From Roseomonas sp. AR75 (GTDB lineage: Bacteria > Pseudomonadota > Alphaproteobacteria > Acetobacterales > Acetobacteraceae), in the NCBI RefSeq assembly GCF_005222815.1, contig NZ_STGB01000005.1:496001-560000 (forward strand): 64,000 nt of DNA, written 5' to 3'. A program made the position numbers and the translations under genes. The notes beneath the pieces are model-generated. The model saw only the letters and a program-made list of their open reading frames with translations, was not told where the DNA came from and ran no database searches. Of the stretch, positions 41,727-50,883 are shown in pieces. How positions within the stretch are numbered: position 1 is the stretch's first letter; every line of letters begins with the position of its first letter.

Positions 41727-43454
41727 ATGAGCACCACCGAAGACCCGCCGCCCTTCGAGATCGGCATCGTCGCCGCCGGCGCCGTCTCGGCCGGCGCCTA
41801 TACCGCCGGCGTGCTCGACCTGTTGTTCGAGGCGATGGACGCCTTCGAGGCGGCGCGGGAGGCCGGCCTGGAAGGCGTGCCCACCCATCGGGTCATGCTG
41901 CGCGCCATGGTCGGCGCCTCGGCCGGGGCGATGAACGCCGCCACCGTCGCCGCATGGGCCAATCGCAGCTTCGAGCCGATGAGCGCAAGCAGCCTGCCGG
42001 ATGCCGCGGCGCGGCGCAGCAACCCCTTCGCCTGGGCCTGGGTGGACCAGCCGCACATCACCCGCCTGCTCGACACCACCGACCTCGATGCCGGCCAGTT
42101 CCGCTCCGTGCTGAACGGCGCCTGGCTTTCGGATGCGGTGGACCAGATCCTCTCGCCCGATCCGCAGCGCGCCGACGGTCTGCTGCCGAGCGACGCGCCG
42201 AAGCATCGCGGCTGGATCGCCGACCTGCGGGTGCGCATGACCGTCGGCAACCTCACCGGCACGCCCTACACCCTGACCTTCGAAGGCGGCGACAAGGTCG
42301 CCGGCGGCATGATGGACCATGCCGAGGTGATGGATTTCCTCGCCATGCCGACAGGCGCGAAGCCGCCGGCGAGCTACCTGCCGCTGCCCGGCGACGCCGC
42401 GCGCGGCGACCCCACCTGGGCATCGCTCGGCGAGGCCGCGCTCGCCTCCGGCGCCTTCCCCGGCGCGCTGCCGGCCCGCGCGCTGAGCCGCCTGCCGGAG
42501 AACCGCGCGCGCCGCCCGGTCTTCGTGCCGCGGAACGACCCGGACCGGCCGAACGAGGGCGTGTGGGAGGTGCTGGAGCCGGATTGGAACGTGCTCGGCG
42601 CCGATCGCGGGACGCTGCTCTGCGTGGATGGCGGCATCGCGAACAACGAGCCGACCGATCTCTGCCGCGACGCGCTGCTGATCAAGCGCGACGCGCCGCT
42701 CTCGCCGAAGCCGGCGGAGGCGACGCAGGCGATGATCATGGTGGACCCCTTCCCCGATCCGCCGACGCCCGGACCGCGGGACGCCGAAGCCGCGCTGCCG
42801 CGCATCCTCTCCGCCCTGATCACCGCCTGGAAGGACCAGGCGCGCTTCCGCCCGGTGGATATCTGGCTCGCCACGCAATCGGACGTGTTCAGCCGGCAGA
42901 TCATCGCGCCGAGCGCGGAAGGCGGCGGCCGGCCGAAGGATCGCTCGCCGCTGGCCGGCGGCGCGCTGGGCGGCTTCCTCGGCTTCTTCTGCCGCGATTT
43001 CCGCGAGCATGACTTCCTGCTCGGCCGGCACAATTGCCGCAGCTTCCTGCAGCATTACTTCACCGTGCCGGTGGACAACGTGGTGGTGCGCCACTGGGCC
43101 TGCACCGCCGATGGCGCGCCGACGCCGCTGGCGCTGCGGCTGATGCGCGAACACGGGCTGGACGAGGCCGCCGGCAAGGTGCCGCTGGTCTGGCTGGCGC
43201 CGCATCTGCGCGATCCCCGCGATCCCGCGAAGGACCCGGTGCCGCAGCCGGCCTGGCCGGTGGGCCGCTTCCGCCCGGCCGAGCTGGAAGCCGCCTTCGC
43301 CAAGCGCATCCGGCGCGTGCTGCGGGCGCTCTCCGGGCATCTCGGCAGCTTCGGCGGCGCGCTGACCACGGGGCTCGGCTGGCTGCCCGCATGGCTCGGC
43401 AGCCGCAGGATCGTGGCGCTGCTGGAGGAGGCGAAGCGCGACAGCAATTTGTGA
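41727..43454 (+). CDS. Patatin-like phospholipase
   Basis: 575 residues. Patatin dyad: the oxyanion-type loop near AAGAVSAGAYTAGVLD, nucleophile elbow MVGASAGAMNAAT (GxSxG, about residue 65), and the DGG motif with catalytic Asp in LLCVDGGIANNEPTDL (about residue 300). The long C-terminal region (HDFLLGRHNCRSFLQHYF, RPAELEAAFAKRIRRVLRAL) is typical of the larger bacterial patatin group. No signal peptide, so it acts in the cytosol or on the inner membrane. Acyl-lipid hydrolysis is expected. GGGAGG precedes ATG 41727. Confidence 0.9.
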   Translation: MSTTEDPPPFEIGIVAAGAVSAGAYTAGVLDLLFEAMDAFEAAREAGLEGVPTHRVMLRAMVGASAGAMNAATVAAWANRSFEPMSASSLPDAAARRSNPFAWAWVDQPHITRLLDTTDLDAGQFRSVLNGAWLSDAVDQILSPDPQRADGLLPSDAPKHRGWIADLRVRMTVGNLTGTPYTLTFEGGDKVAGGMMDHAEVMDFLAMPTGAKPPASYLPLPGDAARGDPTWASLGEAALASGAFPGALPARALSRLPENRARRPVFVPRNDPDRPNEGVWEVLEPDWNVLGADRGTLLCVDGGIANNEPTDLCRDALLIKRDAPLSPKPAEATQAMIMVDPFPDPPTPGPRDAEAALPRILSALITAWKDQARFRPVDIWLATQSDVFSRQIIAPSAEGGGRPKDRSPLAGGALGGFLGFFCRDFREHDFLLGRHNCRSFLQHYFTVPVDNVVVRHWACTADGAPTPLALRLMREHGLDEAAGKVPLVWLAPHLRDPRDPAKDPVPQPAWPVGRFRPAELEAAFAKRIRRVLRALSGHLGSFGGALTTGLGWLPAWLGSRRIVALLEEAKRDSNL

Positions 43455-43608
43455 CGCGCAGCGCGGCCGCGCGACACAGCGTTTCGCCCGCCGCGCAGCG
43501 GCACGACACCGCTGCAACAACCCGTGCCATCGGCCCGCAATGCGGCGGGCGCAGAACCCTGTCCCACGGGCGGCGCTTCCGCCGCCCCTCGGACAGGACC
43601 TTCCTACC

Positions 43609-43773
43609 ATGGCCCGCATCGCCCTCGCCGCGCTCGCGCTGCTGCTCGCCACCGCCTCCGCCGAGGCCGGCATCCGCCCCTACGGGATCCTCCCCGCCCC
43701 CGCCGTGGCGATCGAGGCGCCGGCCGGTCAGCCCGCGCCGATCGACGGGGCCAGCGCCGAGGAGCGGCGCTGA
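43609..43773 (+). CDS. Tiny exported protein 4 (no W/PF motif)
   Basis: 54 residues: signal peptide MARIALAALALLLATASAEA, then a short mature part GIRPYGILPAPAVAIEAP and PAPIDGASAEERR. It lacks the W/PF motif of the three tiny proteins at 40.3-41.0 kb, but shares with them size, an export signal and upstream words GCAACAA and GCAATGCGGCG. Function unknown. It converges on the PEP-CTERM gene, with 10 nt between the stops. Confidence 0.6.
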   Translation: MARIALAALALLLATASAEAGIRPYGILPAPAVAIEAPAGQPAPIDGASAEERR

Positions 43774-43783
43774 CCCAAGCCGC

Positions 43784-44668
43784 TCAGCCCCGCCGGCGCC
43801 GCGCCGCGACCAGGCCGAACAGTCCCATGCCGAGGAGGGCGAGCGATGCGGGCTCCGGCACCGCGACGCCGTCGATCGTCCCGACCGCCACGTCGCTCAC
43901 CGCACGCCCGAACCCGCCGACCAGGGTCGCGACGCCGCTCGTCAGGTCGATGGTGTAGAAGCCGTTGAAGCCGTTCTCGAGGGTGAGCGAGGCGAAGCCC
44001 ACGCCGCTCGGCCCGTCGATGTCGAAGCCCTGCGCGCCATCCGCGGCGAGGTCCACGCCGAGCGCGCCGATCGTCGCCAGCAGCCCGGCATTGGCAGGGT
44101 TCTGCAGCACCAGCGCATCCGTCGCCGCGTCGAGGTCGAAGAGCATCGTCGCGGTCTGCGGGCCGGGGTTCTGGTTGGTGTAGGCCGCCGCGGTGACGTT
44201 CGGCGCCGTTCCCGCATTGGGGTCGCCCGCCTGGTAGGACAACGGCGTGTCGGTGTTGGTGATGGGCACGCCGTCCAGCATGGTGATCCGCAGGTTCTGC
44301 CCGTTGGCATTCACGATGCGCACGGCATCCGGCACCGGGTTGAAGCTGAAGCCGTAGCCCGGGCCGGAATTCGGCACATTCGTCACCAGCGTGGCCGCGC
44401 CGCTGCCGGTGTCGATGGTGTAGAGCCCGCCCGACCGGCCGAAGCCGTAGAGCACGCCGTTGGAAGGCCGCGTGTCGATGCCGAGGATCGCATCGCCCGC
44501 GGTGAGGCCCGTGACGGCGAGGGAGCGGGTGATGACCCCGGGCGCGGCGGAGTCGAACTGCACCAGCGTCGCCGGGCCGGCGACGCCGATGATCGGCACG
44601 GCCAGCGCCGGCGCGGCCGCGAGGGCGGCCATGGCGGTGGTGGCGAGCAGGGCAAGGCGGATCGTCAT
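43784..44668 (-). CDS. PEP-CTERM protein with DUF4394-type repeat domain
   Basis: 294 residues. Signal peptide (LALLATTAMAALAAAPALA), a beta-propeller-like domain of the DUF4394 kind (LVQFDSAAPGVITRSLAVTG, DAILGIDTRPSNGVLYG, SGGLYTIDTGSGAATLV, PDAVRIVNANGQNLRI), and a C-terminal VPEPASLALLGMGLFGLVAA sorting signal with basic end RRRRG. GGGAG precedes ATG 44668. Expected at the cell surface after exosortase processing; role unknown. Confidence 0.88.
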   Translation of the reverse strand: MTIRLALLATTAMAALAAAPALAVPIIGVAGPATLVQFDSAAPGVITRSLAVTGLTAGDAILGIDTRPSNGVLYGFGRSGGLYTIDTGSGAATLVTNVPNSGPGYGFSFNPVPDAVRIVNANGQNLRITMLDGVPITNTDTPLSYQAGDPNAGTAPNVTAAAYTNQNPGPQTATMLFDLDAATDALVLQNPANAGLLATIGALGVDLAADGAQGFDIDGPSGVGFASLTLENGFNGFYTIDLTSGVATLVGGFGRAVSDVAVGTIDGVAVPEPASLALLGMGLFGLVAARRRRG

Positions 44669-44820
44669 GTCGTTCTCCCGGTTGGCGACAGCCGCGCTAC
44701 GGGCGGGGACGGCGACCGGATGCAGAATGACCCGCATCACGAGCCGGTGAGCGCGCGGATGCCCCGCCTCCAGTCCGGGGGTGGCTCCGAGCCACCGGCG
44801 GAATGCGCTAGAGAGGCGCG

Positions 44821-45723
44821 ATGCGCGCAGACACCGATCGCTTCGTCCCGCCCGGCTATGCCGCCGGCGCGCCCGTGCCGTGGTGGGTGAAGCTCGGCGT
44901 GAAGCTGGTGCTGGGCAGCCTGCCGGTGCCGGCGCGCGTCTGGCGGGCGCTCGGGCTGCGCCGCCATTCCTTCGCCGCGGACGATCCCGCGCGGCTGGTG
45001 CCGCCGCTGGCCGACCGCATCGCCCTGGCGACGCAGCGCATCGGCCGCGCGCCGCGCAGCGTGCTGGAGATCGGGCCGGGCGCGATGGTGCGGCGCGCCC
45101 CCATCGCGGCGGCGCTCGGCCTCGGCCCGATCCTCTATCTCGATGTCGAGGACGATGCGCCGCGGGAACTCGACCCCTATCGGCGAGCGGCGGAGGCGGC
45201 GCGCGCGGCGGGTCTTGCGCCGCCCGACCTCTCGGGCTGCGCGACGCATGAGGATGTGCTGGCCGCCTGCGGCGCGCGGCTGCTGATCGGCGGGCCGGAG
45301 CGGCTGGCGGAGATCCCGCCCGGCTCGGTGGACCTGGTGTTCTCGGAAGTCGCGCTGGAGCATGTGCGGCGCGACGCGCTGGCGCCGTTGCTGCGCGCGC
45401 TGCGCCGGGTGAGCGCGCCCGACGGCATCGGACTGCACGGCGTGGATTTCCACGACCATCTCGGCGGCGCGCTGCGCCATCTGCGCTTCGCGCCGTCCTT
45501 CTGGGAAGGTGCTGCGGTGGGGCGCGCGGGTCTCTACAACAACCGGCTCGGCCTGTCGGAGATGCTCGAGCAATTCGCCGAAGCCGGCTTCGCCGCGACG
45601 GCGACGCATCGCCTGCTGTGGGAGGCGCCGCCGCTGCCGCCGGGCGGCGCGCATCCCGGCCTGCATCGGCGCGCAGAGGATGACCACGTCTGCTATGCCG
45701 ACATCGAGGCGCGGCCGGCATGA
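44821..45723 (+). CDS. SAM-dependent methyltransferase-like protein
   Basis: 300 residues. Motif I SVLEIGPGAMVRRAPIA is followed by ILYLDVEDDAP (acidic end of strand 2) and VDLVFSEVALEHVRRDAL (motif IV and the EHV segment common in small-molecule methyltransferases), then HGVDFHDHLGG. The N-terminal 70 residues include a hydrophobic amphipathic stretch (VPWWVKLGVKLVLGSL) that may attach to the membrane. Substrate unknown. It starts the long rightward gene run that ends at 54692. Confidence 0.75.
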   Translation: MRADTDRFVPPGYAAGAPVPWWVKLGVKLVLGSLPVPARVWRALGLRRHSFAADDPARLVPPLADRIALATQRIGRAPRSVLEIGPGAMVRRAPIAAALGLGPILYLDVEDDAPRELDPYRRAAEAARAAGLAPPDLSGCATHEDVLAACGARLLIGGPERLAEIPPGSVDLVFSEVALEHVRRDALAPLLRALRRVSAPDGIGLHGVDFHDHLGGALRHLRFAPSFWEGAAVGRAGLYNNRLGLSEMLEQFAEAGFAATATHRLLWEAPPLPPGGAHPGLHRRAEDDHVCYADIEARPA

Positions 45724-45785
45724 CGCCTTGCCGCAACGGCGCGGCGCCGCCACTCTGCGGGGATCAAGACCACAGGGAGACGCCC

Positions 45786-46757
45786 ATGATCCGCCGCCGC
45801 ACCACGCTCGGCCTTGCCGCCACGCTGGCCCTGCCGGGCCTCGCCCGCGCGCAGCAGAATTTTCCCGACCGCCAGCTCCGCTACATCGTGCCCTTCGCCC
45901 CTGCCGGCCTCACCGACATCATGGCGCGGCTGGTGGCGCAGAAGATGAGCCAGAACATCGGGCAGCCCGTGGTCGTGGACAACCGCGCCGGCGGGAATGC
46001 GCTGATCGGCGCCGACATGGCGGCCAAGGCGGCGCCGGACGGCTACACGCTGCTGGCGATCACGCTGACGCATGCGGTGAACTACACGCTGTTCCCCAAC
46101 GCGCCCTACGACTTCAAGCGCGATTTCACCGCGCTCTCGGTGCTGGGATCGCTGCCGCTGGTGGTGGTGGTGAATGCCGAGAAGAGCCCGGCGCGCAACC
46201 TGGCGCAGCTGATGGAGCTGGCGCGCACGCGCACGCTGAACGGCGGCACCTCCGGCAACGGCTCGCCGCCGCATCTGGGGCTGGAGCTGTTCCGCCAGGT
46301 CTCGCGCGCCGGCGACAACATCACCCATGTGCCCTATCGCGGCGGCGCGCCGGGCGTGACGGACCTGGCCGCCGGCAATCTCGACCTGATGGTGAGCAAC
46401 CTGCCGGAATGCCTGGCGCAGATCCGCGGCGGCCGCCTGCGTCCGCTGGCCATCACCAGCGCCGAGCGCCACCCGCTGGTGCCGGAGGTGCCCACGGTGC
46501 GCGAGGTGGGCGTCGCGGAGCTCGAGATCACCAACTGGACCGCCGTGCTGACGCAGAGCGGGACGCCGCAGCCGATCCGCGCGAAGCTGGAGGCCGAGGT
46601 GCAGAAGGCGATCCACGACCCCGATACCACGCGCCGCGCGCAGGAGGGCGGCTTCCAGGTGCTGGGCTGGGACGCCGCGAAGTCCGGCCAGTTCGTCAAT
46701 GCCGAGACGGATCGCTGGGCCAAGCTCGTGCGCGAAGCGAACATCAAGGTCGACTGA
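45786..46757 (+). CDS. Tripartite tricarboxylate transporter (TctC/Bug) binding protein
   Basis: 323 residues. Signal with twin Arg (MIRRRTTLGLAATLALPGLARA). Bug-family elements: PDRQLRYIVPFAPAGLTDIMARL, VVVDNRAGGNALIGAD, APDGYTLLAIT, NGSPPHLGLELFRQ, HVPYRGGAPGVTDLAAGNLDLM. It captures a carboxylate in the periplasm; the TctAB membrane genes are not in this window. GGGAG precedes ATG 45786. It is separated by 3 nt from the Ldh2-type dehydrogenase gene, suggesting that both act on the same hydroxy acid. Confidence 0.92.
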   Translation: MIRRRTTLGLAATLALPGLARAQQNFPDRQLRYIVPFAPAGLTDIMARLVAQKMSQNIGQPVVVDNRAGGNALIGADMAAKAAPDGYTLLAITLTHAVNYTLFPNAPYDFKRDFTALSVLGSLPLVVVVNAEKSPARNLAQLMELARTRTLNGGTSGNGSPPHLGLELFRQVSRAGDNITHVPYRGGAPGVTDLAAGNLDLMVSNLPECLAQIRGGRLRPLAITSAERHPLVPEVPTVREVGVAELEITNWTAVLTQSGTPQPIRAKLEAEVQKAIHDPDTTRRAQEGGFQVLGWDAAKSGQFVNAETDRWAKLVREANIKVD

Positions 46758-46760
46758 CGC

Positions 46761-47762
46761 ATGGCGCGACTGTCCCTTCCTGAAGCCGAGGCGCTGGCGC
46801 GCGAGGCGCTCGCGGCCGCCGGCGCCAATCCGCGCATGGCGGCGCTGACCGCCGCCGCGCTGGTGGCGGCGGAGGCGGAGGGGCAGTCCGGCCACGGCCT
46901 GTCGCGCGTGGCGATGTATGCGGGCTTCCTGCGCAACGGCCGCGCCGACGGCAGCGCGGAACCCGCCATCGCCGCGCAGCGCGGCGGCGCCGTGCTGGTG
47001 GATGCGCGGCATGGCCTGGCCTATCCGGCGCTCGATCTCGCCGTGCGGGAGGCGGCGTCGCGCGCCACGTCGCACGGCATCGCCTTCGCCGGCATCACCA
47101 ACAGCCACCACAGCGGCGCGATGGGCCTGCCGGTCGCGGCGCTGGCGCGGCAGGGGCTGGTCGCGCTGGCCTTCACCAACTCGCCCGCCGCGATGCCGGT
47201 GCCGGGCGGACGGCGGCCGCTGATGGGCACCAACCCCGTCGCCGCGGCCTTCCCGCGGCGTGCCGACGATCCGCTGGTGATCGACCTCGCGCTGAGCGAA
47301 GTGGCGCGCGGCAAGATCATGGTCGCGGCCAAGGAGGGGAAGCCGATCCCCGAGGGCTGGGCGCTGGATGCGGAGGGCAACCCCACCACCGACGCCAAGG
47401 CCGCGCTGGGCGGCGCGATGCTCGCCATGGGCGGCACGAAGGGTGCGCTGCTGGCGCTGGTGGTGGAACTGCTCTGCTGCGCGCTGACCGGCGCCGCCTT
47501 CGGCTTCGAGGCCGACAGCTTCTTCGAGGCCGAGGGCAACCGCCCGCGCCTGGGGCAGGCGATCCTGGCGATCGATCCCGGCGCGCTGGCCGGGCATGAC
47601 GCCTTCGGCGAGCGGCTGGAGACGCTGCTGTCGGCGATGCTCGCCGATCCCGGCGTGCGCCTGCCCGGCAGCCGGCGCGCGGCGCTTGCCCGCCGGGCGG
47701 CAGCGGACGGCATCGACGTGCCGCCGGCGGTGCTGTCGGCGTTGGGGAGGCCGCCCGCATGA
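46761..47762 (+). CDS. Ldh2/malate-lactate dehydrogenase family oxidoreductase
   Basis: 333 residues. Family motifs: AEGQSGHGLSRVAMYAGFLRNG (contains the catalytic His), TNSHHSGAMGLPV, LVALAFTNSPAAMPVPGGRRPLMGTNPVAAAFPR, and GGTKGALLALVVELLC. These NAD(P)-dependent enzymes oxidise (S)- or (R)-2-hydroxy acids (malate, ureidoglycolate, sulfolactate via ComC, and others). The neighbouring Bug protein suggests an imported hydroxy acid. The stop overlaps the 2OG oxygenase start by 4 nt. Confidence 0.9.
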   Translation: MARLSLPEAEALAREALAAAGANPRMAALTAAALVAAEAEGQSGHGLSRVAMYAGFLRNGRADGSAEPAIAAQRGGAVLVDARHGLAYPALDLAVREAASRATSHGIAFAGITNSHHSGAMGLPVAALARQGLVALAFTNSPAAMPVPGGRRPLMGTNPVAAAFPRRADDPLVIDLALSEVARGKIMVAAKEGKPIPEGWALDAEGNPTTDAKAALGGAMLAMGGTKGALLALVVELLCCALTGAAFGFEADSFFEAEGNRPRLGQAILAIDPGALAGHDAFGERLETLLSAMLADPGVRLPGSRRAALARRAAADGIDVPPAVLSALGRPPA

Positions 47763-48868
47763 TCCGCCCGCGCACCAGCATCGGCGAGCCGGTCGCCGAT
47801 TTCCACGCGCGCTCCGCCGTCAATCCGCGCTTCGCCTTCAACACGCTGGCCGGGCGCTGGCTGATGGTGCTGATCCCGGGTTCGCTCGCCGAGCCCGGCA
47901 AGTCGGAGCGGCTGGCGGCGATGGTGGCGCCGCATGCGCAGCGGCTGGATACCGACAACGCCTACATGATCATCCTCGGCACCGATCCCGCGGATGATCG
48001 CGCCGGACGGCTGAAGGACGGCACGGGCATCCGCGTGCTGTGGGACGACGACGGCAGCGCGCGCCGCGCCCTGCGCGCCGAGGACCAGGACGGCACGCCC
48101 TGCACCGGCTGGCTGCTGCTGGACCCGATGCTGCGCGTCTTCGGCCTCTGGCCGCTGGAGGAGGGCGCGCAGGCGATGGCGACGCTGGCGATGCTGCCGC
48201 CGCCCGCGCAGCATGCCGGCGTCCCGCTGCATGCGCCGGTGCTGATCGTGCCGCGGGTGTTCGAGCCGGCCTTCTGCCGCACGCTGATCGCCCTCTATGA
48301 GGCGCAGGGCGGCGGCGAGAGCGGCTTCATGCGCGACGTGGGCGGCAAGACGGTGGGGCTGCTCGATGCCGGGCACAAGCGGCGCAAGGATGCCGTCATC
48401 GAGGATGCGGCGATGCAGGCCCAGTTCCGTGCGCGGCTGGTCGCGCGGCTGGTGCCGGAGATCCAGCGCGCCTTCGCCTTCAAGGCCACGCGGATCGAGC
48501 GCTACATCGTCGCCTGCTACGATTCCGCCGAGCAGGGCTTCTTCCGCGCGCATCGCGACAACACCACGCTCGGCACCGCGCACCGGAAATTCGCGGTGAC
48601 GATCAACCTGAACACCGGGGAATACGAAGGCGGCGATCTCTGCTTCCCGGAATTCGGGCCGCAGACCTATCGCGCGCCGCTCGGCGGCGCCGTGGTGTTC
48701 TCCTGCTCGCTGCTGCACGAGGCGCGGCCGGTGACGCAGGGACGACGCTACGCGACTCTGCCCTTCCTCTATGACGACGAGGCGGCGGCGCTGCGCCAGC
48801 GCAACCAGCAGTTCCTTGCCACGGGCCAGGTGGCGCCCGCCGCGCCAGCCCCCGCCGCCGCGCCTTGA
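47759..48868 (+). CDS. 2-oxoglutarate/Fe(II) oxygenase with N-terminal thioredoxin-like part
   Basis: 369 residues. The N-terminal 150 residues look like a degenerate peroxiredoxin/thioredoxin fold (IGEPVADFHARSAVNPRF, FNTLAGRWLMVLIPGS) without a CxxC. The C-terminal prolyl-4-hydroxylase-type domain has RAHRDNTTLGTAHRKFAVTI (HxD), then SLLHEARPVTQGRRYATLPF (distal His and 2OG-binding Arg). Substrate unknown. It is coupled at both ends: ATGA with Ldh2, TTGA with the following methylase gene. Confidence 0.85.
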   Translation: MIRPRTSIGEPVADFHARSAVNPRFAFNTLAGRWLMVLIPGSLAEPGKSERLAAMVAPHAQRLDTDNAYMIILGTDPADDRAGRLKDGTGIRVLWDDDGSARRALRAEDQDGTPCTGWLLLDPMLRVFGLWPLEEGAQAMATLAMLPPPAQHAGVPLHAPVLIVPRVFEPAFCRTLIALYEAQGGGESGFMRDVGGKTVGLLDAGHKRRKDAVIEDAAMQAQFRARLVARLVPEIQRAFAFKATRIERYIVACYDSAEQGFFRAHRDNTTLGTAHRKFAVTINLNTGEYEGGDLCFPEFGPQTYRAPLGGAVVFSCSLLHEARPVTQGRRYATLPFLYDDEAAALRQRNQQFLATGQVAPAAPAPAAAP

Positions 48869-49602
48869 ACGCCGCCCAGACCGAGCGCATCGCCGGCCTC
48901 GCCGCGGTGGCCGCGCTGTTCGCGCGCCGGCCGGCCTCCGTGCTGCGGCTGTTCTACCTGCCGACGCGCCGGCGCGAGGCCGGGCCGCTCTGCAAGGAAC
49001 TCGCCGCCGCGCGCAAGCCTTATCGCGAGGTGCCGCAGGAGGAACTCGCCCGCATCGCCGGCACGCCGCATCATGGCGGCATCGTCGCGGTGGCGGAGGC
49101 GCGCGCCGTGCCGGAGCTTGGCGCGCCCTTCCCCACCGCGCTGCTGGCGGCGCGCGTGCTGCCGGTGCTGGATGCCGTGGGCAACCCGCACAATCTCGGT
49201 GCCATCGCGCGCAGCGCGGCGTTCTTCGGCTGCGCGGGGCTGCTGCTGTCGGGCGACGCGCGCCAGGCGGGGCTGTCGGACGCCGCCTATCGTACGGCGG
49301 AAGGTGGTCTGGAGCATCTGGCGCTTTACCGCGTTGCCAGCCTGCCGGTGGCGCTGCGCGCCATGGCGCCGCGCTTCACCACCGTCGCGGCGGTGTCGCA
49401 GGGCGGCGTCGCGCCGGCGGCGCTGCCGCGGAACAAGCCTTTCGCGCTGCTGCTGGGCAATGAGGAGACCGGGCCGAACGCCGCTGCCATCGGCGCCTGC
49501 GCGCATCGCGTGACGCTGCCGGGGTCGGGACGGGTGGAGAGCCTGAACGTGTCCGTGGCGGCGGCGGTGCTGATCAGCGCGCTGGAATCGCTCGCGCCGT
49601 GA
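48865..49602 (+). CDS. TrmH/SpoU-family RNA 2'-O-methyltransferase
   Basis: 245 residues from the TTG at 48865, which overlaps the preceding stop (TTGA). N-terminal substrate domain (IAGLAAVAALFARRPASVLRLFY) and SpoU motifs: LDAVGNPHNLGAIARSAAFFG (motif 1), FALLLGNEETGP (motif 2) and LPGSGRVESLNVSVAAAVLI (motif 3), which form the knotted SAM site. It modifies a tRNA or rRNA ribose; the exact target is unknown. Confidence 0.92.
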   Translation: MNAAQTERIAGLAAVAALFARRPASVLRLFYLPTRRREAGPLCKELAAARKPYREVPQEELARIAGTPHHGGIVAVAEARAVPELGAPFPTALLAARVLPVLDAVGNPHNLGAIARSAAFFGCAGLLLSGDARQAGLSDAAYRTAEGGLEHLALYRVASLPVALRAMAPRFTTVAAVSQGGVAPAALPRNKPFALLLGNEETGPNAAAIGACAHRVTLPGSGRVESLNVSVAAAVLISALESLAP

Positions 49603-50852
49603 GCGATTGCGACATCCTGGTGATCGGCGCGGGCGTCGCCGGCATCGCCGCCGCGCGCGCGGCGATCGCGGCAGGGCGCAGCGTGCGCGTGCTGGAGGCG
49701 CGCGACCGGATCGGCGGACGGGCGCTGACCGACACCAGCCTCGGCCTCCCCTTCGACCTCGGCGCGACCTGGCTGCACGATGCCGAGCACAACCCGCTGA
49801 CCGATCTCGCGCGCGGCCTCGGTATCGCCCTCGCCGACAGCGACGCGCTGCGCAACGAGATCACCTTCGTCGGCGACCGGCGCATCACGAAGGCGGAGGA
49901 CGCCGCATACGACGCGGCCTGGGGCGCCTTCGAGACCACGATCCGCGACCGCGCCGCGCAGCCCGGCCCCGACATCGCCGCCGCCGAGGCCGCGCCGCAA
50001 GGCGGCCCCTGGGACGCCACCGTCGCCGCCTGGCAGGGCCGCGTCATCGCCGCCTGGCCGCTCGAGGCGATCAGCCTGCGGGATTTCGCCGCGACGCTGC
50101 TCTCCGGCGCGAACCTGCTGCCCGAGGGCGGGCTGGGCGCGCTGGTCGCCCGGCTGGGCGAAGGGCTGCCCGTGACACTGGCTGCGCCGGTGGAACGGCT
50201 GCGCTGGGGTGGCACCGAAGCGGTTGCGGAGGGCGCCTTCGGCAGCCTGCGCGCGCGGGCGGTGATCTGCACCCTGCCGACCACGGTTCTGGCCGCCGGC
50301 GCGCTCCGCCTCGACCCCGCCTTGCCGGAGATCGCCCAGGCCGCGGAGGACCTGCCCCTGGGTGCCGCGATCAAGATCGCGCTGGCGGCGAAGGGCGCGG
50401 ACCGGCTCGGCCTGCCCGATCACTGCTCCACCGACCGGCAGGTGGGACCGGGCGAGGACCTGATCCCCATCACCTTCTGGCCGCAGGGGCGGCCCCTCGC
50501 CAGCGCCTGGATCGGCGGCCCTCTTGCGGTGGAGGCGGCACGGGAAGGCCCGCAGGCGGCCGAGTCGCTGCTGCGCGCGGAGATCGCGGCGCGGCTCGGC
50601 ACCCGCGCACCGGACGCCTTCCGGCCGGGTGCGCTGGTCTCCGGCTGGGTGACCGACCCCTGGACCCGCGGCGCCTACAGCCATGCGCGGATCGGCGCGG
50701 CCGGCGCGCGCGCCGTGCTGGCGGCGCCGCTGGCAGGCGGCCGGTTGTGCTTCGCCGGAGAGGCCTGCCACCCGAGCCTGGCCGGCACGGTGGCCGGCGC
50801 CTGGCTCTCCGGCGGCCGGGCGGCCGAACACGCCATCGCGGCCACGGCTTGA
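49599..50852 (+). CDS. FAD-dependent amine oxidase / protoporphyrinogen-oxidase-like
   Basis: 417 residues from GTG 49599 (overlap GTGA). FAD motif DILVIGAGVAGIAAARAAIA, then RVLEARDRIGGRALTD (the GGR loop), FDLGATWLHDAEHNPL, and C-terminal LCFAGEACHPSLAGTVAGAWL. This is the flavin monoamine oxidase pattern. A covalent-flavin Cys is not evident; the C-terminal motif is ACHPS rather than SGCY. Substrate unknown; candidate amines or polyamines. Confidence 0.88.
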   Translation: MSDCDILVIGAGVAGIAAARAAIAAGRSVRVLEARDRIGGRALTDTSLGLPFDLGATWLHDAEHNPLTDLARGLGIALADSDALRNEITFVGDRRITKAEDAAYDAAWGAFETTIRDRAAQPGPDIAAAEAAPQGGPWDATVAAWQGRVIAAWPLEAISLRDFAATLLSGANLLPEGGLGALVARLGEGLPVTLAAPVERLRWGGTEAVAEGAFGSLRARAVICTLPTTVLAAGALRLDPALPEIAQAAEDLPLGAAIKIALAAKGADRLGLPDHCSTDRQVGPGEDLIPITFWPQGRPLASAWIGGPLAVEAAREGPQAAESLLRAEIAARLGTRAPDAFRPGALVSGWVTDPWTRGAYSHARIGAAGARAVLAAPLAGGRLCFAGEACHPSLAGTVAGAWLSGGRAAEHAIAATA

Positions 50853-50883
50853 CCGCGGCGCTGCGCCACCGAATTGATGCCGG

